Assembly: GCA_018971455.1 (NCBI GenBank)
Contig: JAGXAV010000110.1
Location: forward strand, 1-6,773
Source: Rhodospirillales bacterium
GTDB lineage: Bacteria > Pseudomonadota > Alphaproteobacteria > Acetobacterales > Acetobacteraceae
Direction: 5' to 3'
Length of the DNA: 6,773 nt
The notes beneath the pieces are model-generated. The model ran no database searches, was not told the origin of the DNA, and worked only from the letters and a program-made list of their open reading frames with translations. The stretch's first letter is position 1, and every line of letters begins with the position of its first letter. This document shows positions 1 to 5,631 of this stretch, in pieces. Both the position numbers and the translations under genes were made by a program.

Positions 1-1
1 C

Positions 2-427
2 GACGCCGCCCACCCGGACACCGCCTCCCAGCGCGCCGACGTCATTGCCGTGCTCGACGCCATGGTCGCCGACGGCACGCTCGATGAAAGCTGGCCGCGG
101 CGCTGCATCGAGGTGCTGAACAAGGCCGATCTGCTCGGCGGCGCCGAGCATGTCGCCGCGCGCGCCGGCGCCGTCGCCGTTTCGGCCATCACCGGCGAGG
201 GGCTGCCCGGCCTGATGGCGGAGATCGACGGGCGCATCGCGGCGGGCATGATCGTGCAGTCCTACGTCATCCCGTCGGGCGACGGCGCAAGGCTGGCCTG
301 GCTCTATCGCCATGGCGAGGTGATCGCGCGCGCCGATGAGAGCGACGGCGTGCACGTCACCGTGCGCCTGCTGCCGGCCGACCAGGCGCGCTTCGAGCAG
401 CCGGCGCAATCGGTGCCGATGCCGTGA
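2..427 (+). CDS. hflX: GTPase HflX, C-terminal part (5' end outside window)
   Basis: HflX is a cytoplasmic ribosome-associated GTPase that binds the 50S subunit and splits or rescues stalled ribosomes under stress. The reading frame is open to the left edge and begins DAAHPDTASQRADVIAVLDA, which matches the stretch after the G3 motif in HflX-type Obg/TRAFAC GTPases. The G4 motif NKAD is at nt 119-130, and a G5-like VSAITGEGL follows about 15 residues later. The rest is the short C-terminal domain, with a typical segment around LLPADQARF near the end. About 141 residues are visible; the N-terminal HflX domain and the P-loop lie upstream of the window. The TGA stop at 425-427 overlaps the GTG start of the next gene, so the two are probably translationally coupled. 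Recognition rests on the G4/G5 spacing and the DAxHPD segment; confidence is high. Confidence 0.9.
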   Translation, partial: DAAHPDTASQRADVIAVLDAMVADGTLDESWPRRCIEVLNKADLLGGAEHVAARAGAVAVSAITGEGLPGLMAEIDGRIAAGMIVQSYVIPSGDGARLAWLYRHGEVIARADESDGVHVTVRLLPADQARFEQPAQSVPMP

Positions 428-1254
428 GCGGCTTCACCCTTGGCGATCTGACCCGTCTCGCCGGGCTGCTGCGCGAGGCCGGTCAGCAGGACATCATGCC
501 GCGCTTCCGCCGCCTCGCCGCCGGCGAGGTGCGCAGCAAATCCGGCCCGCTCGATCTCGTCACCGACGCCGACGAGGCCGCCGAACGGCGCATCGCGGCC
601 GGCCTGCGGCGGCATTTTCCCGGCGCCCTGGTGATCGGCGAGGAGGCGGCCAGCGCCGACCCCGATCTGCTCGCCGGCCTGGCCGGCGCCGACCTCGCTT
701 TCGTCGTCGATCCGGTGGACGGCACCTCCAACTTCGCCTGGGGCATGCCGCTCTTTGCCACCATGGCCGCCGCGATCATCCGCGGCGAGGTGGTCGGCAG
801 CGTGATCCACGACCCGGTGGGCGGCGATTTCACCTGCGCGCTGCGCGGGGAGGGGGCCTGGACCGAGGCCGTCGATGGCGGCCGCAGCGATCTGCGCGTC
901 GCCGGCTCCGTGCCGGCCTCGGCGATGACCGGTGCGGCGAGCTGGCGCTTCCTGCCCGAACCCCAGGCGCAAACCATCAGCCGCAACCTCCCGCGCGTCG
1001 CCGCCAGCTTCGTCTATCGCTGCGCCGCCCATGAATACCGCCTGGCCGCCGCCGGGCATTGCCATTACCTGCTCTATGGCCGGCTGCTGCCGTGGGACCA
1101 CGCGCCCGGCTGGCTGCTGCACCGCGAGGCGGGCGGCTATTCCGCCCATTTCGATGGCACGCCCTACGCGCCGGCGCGCATCAGCGGCGGGCTGATCTGC
1201 ACGCCCGACCAGGCCAGCTGGCACACGCTGCGGGCGGCGCTCCTCGATCCGTGA
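424..1254 (+). CDS. Inositol monophosphatase family phosphatase
   Basis: A 276-residue Mg2+-dependent phosphatase of the IMPase/FBPase/CysQ fold, a usual length for the family. Visible metal and phosphate motifs are VTDAD (residues 46-50), GEEA (72-75), DPVDGTSN (96-103, carrying the two metal-ligand Asp) and PWDHAPG (223-229, carrying the third Asp), followed by EAGG. The segment before the last motif reads RCAAHEYRLAAAG rather than the common GSAALDLxxVAxG, which marks a subgroup distinct from SuhB. The substrate is therefore open: inositol phosphate, histidinol phosphate, PAP or another small phosphate ester. The GTG start at 424 overlaps the hflX TGA. No clear Shine-Dalgarno is seen and no other start lies nearby in frame, so re-initiation after hflX is likely. 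The family call is firm; the substrate is unknown. Confidence 0.9.
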   Translation: MSGFTLGDLTRLAGLLREAGQQDIMPRFRRLAAGEVRSKSGPLDLVTDADEAAERRIAAGLRRHFPGALVIGEEAASADPDLLAGLAGADLAFVVDPVDGTSNFAWGMPLFATMAAAIIRGEVVGSVIHDPVGGDFTCALRGEGAWTEAVDGGRSDLRVAGSVPASAMTGAASWRFLPEPQAQTISRNLPRVAASFVYRCAAHEYRLAAAGHCHYLLYGRLLPWDHAPGWLLHREAGGYSAHFDGTPYAPARISGGLICTPDQASWHTLRAALLDP

Positions 1255-1260
1255 CGCCTG

Positions 1261-2013
1261 CTACAACGCCGCGCTCAGCCCGCCATCGATGAAGATCTGC
1301 TGGCCGGTGATGTAGGCGCCGGCCTGCGAGGCGAGAAACACCGCGATGCCCGCGAGATCCTCCGGCTGTCCCCAGCGGTGCAGGGGAATGCGCGCCGTCA
1401 TCCGCTCGAAGAACTCCGCGTTCTGCCGCAGCAGCGTGCTCATCTCGGTCTCGAAATAGCCGGGCGCGAGGGTGTTGACCGTGATGCCGTGCTCGCCAAG
1501 CTCGACGGCGAGCGTGCGCGCCACCGCCGCCAGCGCCCCCTTGGAGGCGGCATAGCCGTGGATGGTCGGCCGGCCGCGGCTGCCGGTCAGCGAGCCGGTG
1601 AAGATGATGCGGCCGTGACGCTGTTTGACCATGGGAATGGCCGCCTGCTGGGCGGCGAAGAAGCTCGCCGTGAGGTTGGCGCGCAGCACGCGCTCCCAAT
1701 CCGCGGTGCGCCAGTCAGGCAGCGGCATCGCGCCATGGGTGCCGGCATTGGCCACGAGAATGTCGAGCCGCCCGTGACGGGCCGCGATGGCGGCGATGCC
1801 GGCCGCCGTCGCGGCCTCGTCGGTGGCGTCGAAGGCCTCGCTGTCGGCGCCGTCGAGGCTCGCCACGGCGGCGCTCAGCGCCACCGGATCGCGCCCGTTC
1901 AGCACCACCTTGGCGCCGGCCTCGGCGAGCCCCCTGGCCATGCCCAGGCCCAGGCCACGCGACGAGCCGGTGACCAGGGCAACCCGTCCGGCAAGCGAGA
2001 AGAGCTGCATCAT
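1261..2013 (-). CDS. SDR family NAD(P)-dependent oxidoreductase
   Basis: A classical short-chain dehydrogenase/reductase of 250 residues. The cofactor motif TGSSRGLG is at residues 15-22 and NAG at 89-91. The catalytic tetrad is complete: N113, S141, Y154 and K158 (in YAASK). The C-terminal PGYFETEM and IDGG segments are also typical. General resemblance is to the gluconate 5-dehydrogenase/3-oxoacyl reductase-like group, which does not fix the substrate. It begins 6 bp after the stop of the shikimate-dehydrogenase-family gene on the same strand, so it is very probably co-transcribed with it and with quiC. By context (inference only) it may oxidise or reduce a hydroaromatic or aromatic-pathway intermediate. 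Two adjacent ATG codons (2013 and 2010) could serve as start. It ends 6 bp from the stop of the convergent phosphatase gene. Confidence 0.88.
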   Translation of the reverse strand: MMQLFSLAGRVALVTGSSRGLGLGMARGLAEAGAKVVLNGRDPVALSAAVASLDGADSEAFDATDEAATAAGIAAIAARHGRLDILVANAGTHGAMPLPDWRTADWERVLRANLTASFFAAQQAAIPMVKQRHGRIIFTGSLTGSRGRPTIHGYAASKGALAAVARTLAVELGEHGITVNTLAPGYFETEMSTLLRQNAEFFERMTARIPLHRWGQPEDLAGIAVFLASQAGAYITGQQIFIDGGLSAAL

Positions 2014-2019
2014 GACCGC

Positions 2020-2868
2020 CTACCCGATGGTCGCTTCGATGGAGGCGCGCAACTCGGCCGTGATGTCGGGCATCACGCCGAACCACGCCGCGAAAGCCGG
2101 GCGCGCCTGATGCAGCAGCATGCCCAGCCCGTTGACCACCGAATGGCCGCGCGCGGCGGCGGCGGCCAGCAGCGGCGTCTGCAGGGGGTTGTAGATGATG
2201 TCGCACACCAGCGCGGCCCGCGGCAGCGCGTCGAGCGCAAGATCGAGCGCCTTCTGCCCGACCATGCCCTGGTTGGTGGCATTGACCAGCAGCGCCGCCC
2301 CGTCCAGGGCCGTGGCGCGGGCCTCCCAGTCGAGCACCTTCACCGGGCCGCCGAACTCGCGGGCCAATTGCTCGGCGCGCGCGCGGGTGCGGTTGATCAG
2401 GCGGATCTCCGGCACTCCCTCGTCGAGCAGGCTGACGACGACGCTGCGCGCGCCGCCGCCGGCGCCGAGCACGACGGCCGGCCCGGCATCGCCGCGCCAA
2501 TCCGCCTTGCCGTCGCGCAGGTTCTGGATGAAGCCGTAGCCATCCTTGTTGTAGCCGCTCAGCGAGCCATCGGGCTCGACGACGATCAGGTTGATCGCCC
2601 CCATCCGCCGCGCCAGCGGATCGAGCCGATCGACCAGCCGCGCGGCCTCCTCCTTGTGCGGCAGGGTGACGTTGCAGCCGGCAAAGCCGAGCGCCGACAG
2701 GCCACGCAGCGCCGCCTCCAGCCGCCCTGGCTGGACCGGCATCGGCAGATAGGCGCCGGCGATCCCGTAATGCTTCAGCCAGTAGCCGTGCAGCATCGGC
2801 GAGCGTGACTGGAACACCGGCCAGCCGATCAGCCCGGCCGCCTTGAACGCTTTCGGATCGCTCATCAT
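2020..2868 (-). CDS. aroE: Shikimate/quinate dehydrogenase family protein (AroE paralogue)
   Basis: A 282-residue AroE-family enzyme that interconverts shikimate and 3-dehydroshikimate, or quinate and 3-dehydroquinate, with NAD(P). Substrate-domain motifs are SRSP (S21, S23), NVTLPHK (66-72, catalytic K72), N93 and D109, with Q254 near the C-terminus. The nucleotide domain shows GAGGGARS (135-142), INRTRARA (158-165, an arginine context typical of NADP users) and NATNQGM (196-202). Two usually conserved threonines are changed: the common 'NT' after GAxN reads NL (L94), and the 'NTD' motif reads NKD (K108). The proposed catalytic Lys/Asp pair is intact. It lies 23 bp after quiC and 6 bp before the SDR gene, so a catabolic role (towards 3-dehydroshikimate) is more likely than the biosynthetic one; this is inference from context. 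Start: ATG 2868 or the adjacent ATG 2865, after the SD-like AGGGTGG; spacing slightly favours 2865. The symbol reflects the family, not a proven biosynthetic role. Confidence 0.85.
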   Translation of the reverse strand: MMSDPKAFKAAGLIGWPVFQSRSPMLHGYWLKHYGIAGAYLPMPVQPGRLEAALRGLSALGFAGCNVTLPHKEEAARLVDRLDPLARRMGAINLIVVEPDGSLSGYNKDGYGFIQNLRDGKADWRGDAGPAVVLGAGGGARSVVVSLLDEGVPEIRLINRTRARAEQLAREFGGPVKVLDWEARATALDGAALLVNATNQGMVGQKALDLALDALPRAALVCDIIYNPLQTPLLAAAAARGHSVVNGLGMLLHQARPAFAAWFGVMPDITAELRASIEATIG

Positions 2869-2891
2869 TCCACCCTGGGTTTTATCCGGCC

Positions 2892-4778
2892 CTACAATAT
2901 GGCCATGTTGGCTGCCGCGCGCCCGGCCTCGCGGCGCTGCGCCTGGACGGCGAGGCGCACGGTGGCGTTGGGCGCGCCGAACTGGCGATAGCGCCGGCGC
3001 TCGACGATCTCGAAGAAGAACCGGTCATCGAAGCTCTCGGTGAAGGCCTGGATGAACTCGCCGTCGCCGTCGCGATCATAGAGCAGGTTGAGCGCCTGCA
3101 ACCGCGCCAGCATGGCGTCGTCCAGCCCGTGCCGGGCCGCGAGGTCGTCATAGTAATTGGCCGGGATCGGCAGAATCACCCCGCCCTGCGCCGCGATGGC
3201 GCCGACCGTCGTGAAGATGTCGGCGGTGGCGAAGGCGATGTGCTGCACGCCCGCACCGGCGAAGGCCGAGACGAAGCGGCCGGTCGCCGTCTCGCGGCTT
3301 TCGGAGATGTTGAGCGGCAGGCGCACGCTGCCGTCGCGGCTGCTCATCGCCCGGCTGCGGATGAGGCCATAGGGATCGGCGATCTCCCACACCGGCTCCG
3401 CCTCGAAGCCGAACACGGCGCGGTAGAACAGCACGAAACTGTCCATCCGCCCGGTCGGCAGCGCCTGGGCGATATGGTCGATGGCGCCGAGCGGGGCGGG
3501 GGGCGCCTCGGCGAACAGGTCGAAATCATCCTCGTAGATGCTGCGCCCCGACGCATCCGGGGCCACCAGGTAGATCAGCGTTCCATCCGGCGCGCGCAGG
3601 GCGGGGATGCGGCGCTCGCCGGCGCCGATATTCTCCTGCCATTCCGGGCAGAGCAGCGCCCGCGCGCGGGCGAGAGCGGCCTGCGCGTCGTCAACGCGCA
3701 GCGCCATGGCGCAGACCGAGGCGCCGTGGAGCTGGAAATGCTCCGAGGCGGCGCTGTCCTCCTCGGCATTGAGGATCAGGTTGATGCGGCCCTGGCGGAA
3801 AAGATCGACATCCTTGGACCGGTGATGCCCGGCATGGTGGAAGCCGAGCTGCTCCAGGAACGCCGCGAGCTTGCTGCGCGAGGCGGTATCGACGGCGAAC
3901 TCGACGAACTCCACCCCGTCGAAGACGGGCGGCGGGGGCAGGGGGGTCTCGACGGCGCCCATCTCGTCGGCCAGCAGCACCAGCGAGCGCAGGCCGTCGC
4001 GCGCCGTCAGCCGGGCCGGGGTGGCGCGGAACTCGTCGTTGAAGATTTCCAACGAGATCGGCCCGCGATAGCCGCTCTTCAGCACCGCGGCGGTGAAGCG
4101 CGGCACATCGAGCTGGCCCTGATAGGGGAAGTTGCGGAAATGCCGGCTCCAGGACAGCACATCGAGCGCCATGCGCGGCGCATCGGCAAGCTGGACGAAG
4201 AAGATGCGATCGCCCGGCACATCGGCCAGCCCCGATGGGTCATCATCGAGCGACAAGGTATGGAAACTGTCCACGATCAGCCCGAGGGCCGGGTGGTCGG
4301 CATGCTGGACGATCTGCCACGCCTCGCGCCATCGCTTGACGTGCCGCCCCCAGGCCAGCGCCTCGTAGCCGACGCGCAGGTCCCGCCGGGCCGCCCGCTC
4401 GGCCATTTCGCGCAGATCGGCGGCGGCGCGCGGCGGATCGTCGAGGCTGGTGGGCTGGGTGTTGCTGCACACCAGCACCAGGTCGGTGCCGAGCGCCTGC
4501 ATGACGTCGAATTTCCGTTCCGCGCGGTCCATGGCGCGGGCGCGCTGCGGCTCCGCCATCGCCTCGAAATCGCGGAAGGGCTGGAAGATCATGATCTCGA
4601 GGCCGAGCCCGTCGGCGATGCGCCGCACATCGGCCGGCGAGCCGTCGAAGGTCAGCAGATCGTTCTCGAAGATCTCGACCCCGTCAAAGCCGATCGCCGC
4701 CGCCGCCTCGAGCTTCTCGGGCAGGCTTCCGCTCAGCGAAACGGTGGCGATGGCGGTCTTGTGGCGCAATGCTGACAT
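2892..4778 (-). CDS. quiC: 3-dehydroshikimate dehydratase, sugar-isomerase/HPPD-like two-domain type
   Basis: QuiC dehydrates 3-dehydroshikimate to protocatechuate, linking quinate/shikimate breakdown to aromatic catabolism. The 628-residue length fits the two-domain bacterial QuiC1 form. The N-terminal TIM barrel (about 8-275, xylose-isomerase-like/AP-endonuclease 2 fold) opens with IATVSLSGSLPEKLEAA and DGVEIFEND, a strong family signature. Its expected divalent-metal ligands are present as E139 (YEALAW), D170 (VDSFHTL, with H173), Q196 (FVQLAD) and E244 (SLEIFND). The C-terminal part (about 287-600) holds two vicinal-oxygen-chelate repeats like 4-hydroxyphenylpyruvate dioxygenase. It keeps an apparent 2-His-1-Glu triad: H435 (IDHIAQ), H513 (VQHIAF) and E590 (FFFEIVERR). 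The ATG at 4778 is chosen because the conserved N-terminus follows it directly and the next in-frame ATG (residue 63) would cut the barrel. No Shine-Dalgarno precedes it. It probably heads the quiC-aroE-SDR operon. Confidence 0.93.
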   Translation of the reverse strand: MSALRHKTAIATVSLSGSLPEKLEAAAAIGFDGVEIFENDLLTFDGSPADVRRIADGLGLEIMIFQPFRDFEAMAEPQRARAMDRAERKFDVMQALGTDLVLVCSNTQPTSLDDPPRAAADLREMAERAARRDLRVGYEALAWGRHVKRWREAWQIVQHADHPALGLIVDSFHTLSLDDDPSGLADVPGDRIFFVQLADAPRMALDVLSWSRHFRNFPYQGQLDVPRFTAAVLKSGYRGPISLEIFNDEFRATPARLTARDGLRSLVLLADEMGAVETPLPPPPVFDGVEFVEFAVDTASRSKLAAFLEQLGFHHAGHHRSKDVDLFRQGRINLILNAEEDSAASEHFQLHGASVCAMALRVDDAQAALARARALLCPEWQENIGAGERRIPALRAPDGTLIYLVAPDASGRSIYEDDFDLFAEAPPAPLGAIDHIAQALPTGRMDSFVLFYRAVFGFEAEPVWEIADPYGLIRSRAMSSRDGSVRLPLNISESRETATGRFVSAFAGAGVQHIAFATADIFTTVGAIAAQGGVILPIPANYYDDLAARHGLDDAMLARLQALNLLYDRDGDGEFIQAFTESFDDRFFFEIVERRRYRQFGAPNATVRLAVQAQRREAGRAAANMAIL

Positions 4779-4784
4779 GCCCGG

Positions 4785-4812
4785 ACCATAGGAGATTCCG
4801 CTTGCCCGTCAA
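4785..4812 (-). promoter_or_regulatory. Candidate sigma70-type promoter for quiC, possibly leaderless
   Basis: On the minus strand the gap upstream of quiC reads TTGACG (4812-4807), a 16-bp spacer, then TATGGT (4790-4785). These match 5/6 and 4/6 of the -35 and -10 consensus. Only 6 bp separate the -10 hexamer from the quiC ATG, so the expected transcription start falls on or next to the A of the start codon. That agrees with the absence of a Shine-Dalgarno sequence before quiC. This is a pattern call only; no regulator gene is nearby. Confidence 0.5.
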
Positions 4813-4820
4813 CCATATGG
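4813..4820. promoter_or_regulatory. CCATATGG palindrome abutting the quiC -35 element (possible operator)
   Basis: A perfect 8-bp palindrome sits directly against the upstream side of the candidate -35 hexamer. The motif TATGGT, part of this palindrome and its flank, recurs 27 bp further on as the -10 element. The position would suit a transcription factor controlling quiC. However, an 8-bp palindrome can occur by chance and its arms do not extend further, so this is tentative. Confidence 0.25.
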
Positions 4821-4860
4821 GGTGCGCGAGGCCCCCTCCGGCGGTCCCATGCCAGCGGGG

Positions 4861-5589
4861 TCAGGCCGGCGGCATCAAGCTGCGCACCACATGCGGAAAG
4901 ACCGCCTCATAGGCCTCGCCGTAGGTGATGGCATGGGCCGAGTTGCGCGCCGCCTGCGCGCCACGCTGCAGGGCCACGCGGGTGTAGTATTCCCACAGAT
5001 GCTCCTGCCCGGTCATGCAGTGGATGGCGGCGAGCTTCTGCTCCCACACCGCATCGATGCCGAGCATAACGTTCGGGTTCCAGCGGCATTGCTCGGGCTG
5101 GTGCGGCTCGAACAGGAACACCGGTGGCGCGCCCAGCACCGCCTCCCCGGGATTATGGCCATGCGCCTGGGCGACGATGCGCGCATGCAGCGCGAAATCA
5201 TGGACCGCCGGATGGTCGTGGTTGTGCGGGTCCTCGCGCGAATGGGTCAGCACGAAGCCCGGCCGCACGGCGCGATACAGGTCGACCAGGCGGAACAGCG
5301 CCGTTTCCGGCAGGCTGATCGGGTAGTCACCGAGATCGAAGAACTGGATGTCGTGCACGCCCAGCACGCGGGCCGCGGCCTCCGCCTCGGCCTGGCGCGA
5401 GGCCTTCACCTTCGCCAGCGTCATGCCCGGCTGGCGCCACAGCTTGGCCGATTCCCCGCGCTCGCCGTAGGACAGGCAGACCACCGTCACGCGCACCCCC
5501 TCGGCCGCGTGCAGCGCGATGGCGCCGCCGGCGCGCCAGACGAAATCCGCCGAATGCGCGCTGACCACCAGCGCCGTGCGATCGCTCAT
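4861..5589 (-). CDS. galB: 4-oxalomesaconate hydratase, PIG-L fold (GalB-like)
   Basis: GalB adds water to 4-oxalomesaconate, giving 4-carboxy-4-hydroxy-2-oxoadipate. This step is shared by the gallate pathway and protocatechuate 4,5-cleavage; the product is then split by an aldolase to pyruvate and oxaloacetate. The 242-residue protein has the PIG-L/LmbE zinc fold. The usual AHPDDE deacetylase motif is replaced by AHSADF (residues 11-16), followed by VWRAGGAIALH. CLSYGERGESAKLW (38-51) and HNHDHP (122-127) follow. By family analogy the zinc ligands are H12, D15 and H126. The AHSADF and GERGESAKLW segments match Pseudomonas GalB as I remember it and argue against an N-acetylglucosaminyl deacetylase. 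Start: ATG 5589, because GAGGTG (5598-5593) makes a good Shine-Dalgarno 5 bp upstream; the GTG at 5595 lies inside that site. mazG ends 42 bp upstream and quiC starts 82 bp downstream, all on the same strand. Confidence 0.85.
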   Translation of the reverse strand: MSDRTALVVSAHSADFVWRAGGAIALHAAEGVRVTVVCLSYGERGESAKLWRQPGMTLAKVKASRQAEAEAAARVLGVHDIQFFDLGDYPISLPETALFRLVDLYRAVRPGFVLTHSREDPHNHDHPAVHDFALHARIVAQAHGHNPGEAVLGAPPVFLFEPHQPEQCRWNPNVMLGIDAVWEQKLAAIHCMTGQEHLWEYYTRVALQRGAQAARNSAHAITYGEAYEAVFPHVVRSLMPPA

Positions 5590-5598
5590 CCCCACCTC
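5590..5598 (-). promoter_or_regulatory. Ribosome binding site deciding the galB start
   Basis: The minus strand reads GAGGTGGGG immediately before ATG 5589. GAGG ends 5 bp from this ATG. The alternative in-frame GTG (5595-5593) is itself part of the Shine-Dalgarno sequence, which would leave it without a binding site, so the ATG is preferred. Confidence 0.6.
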
Positions 5599-5631
5599 GT
5601 TCTTATGGCGTTCAGTCTGACCCGGTTCGCC

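Noticed and set aside
304..1224. Minus-strand open frame (306 codons) opposite the phosphatase gene
   Set aside because: The plus-strand frame has all IMPase metal motifs; this one is Ala/Gly/Arg-rich without motifs.
1229..1282. GCGGGC/GCCCGC arms flanking the convergent stops as a bidirectional terminator
   Set aside because: The arms are only 6 bp with a loop of more than 40 bp, they lie in coding sequence and no T-run is present; in DNA this GC-rich such pairs are common by chance.
1378..2808. Long plus-strand open frame (476 codons) opposite the SDR and aroE genes
   Set aside because: Same pattern: it crosses two real genes on the opposite strand and gives a product with no motif. The opposite-strand SDR and AroE catalytic motifs are complete.
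3129..4775. Long plus-strand open frame (548 codons) opposite quiC
   Set aside because: It mirrors quiC, and its product is rich in Arg, Ala, Gly, Gln and His with no recognisable motif. This is typical of antisense frames in high-GC genes. The QuiC product on the other strand carries clear family motifs.
4861..5589. Annotation as an N-acetylglucosaminyl deacetylase (LmbE/MshB type)
   Set aside because: The fold is shared, but the AHPDDE motif is AHSADF and the surrounding segments match 4-oxalomesaconate hydratase; the quiC neighbour agrees.
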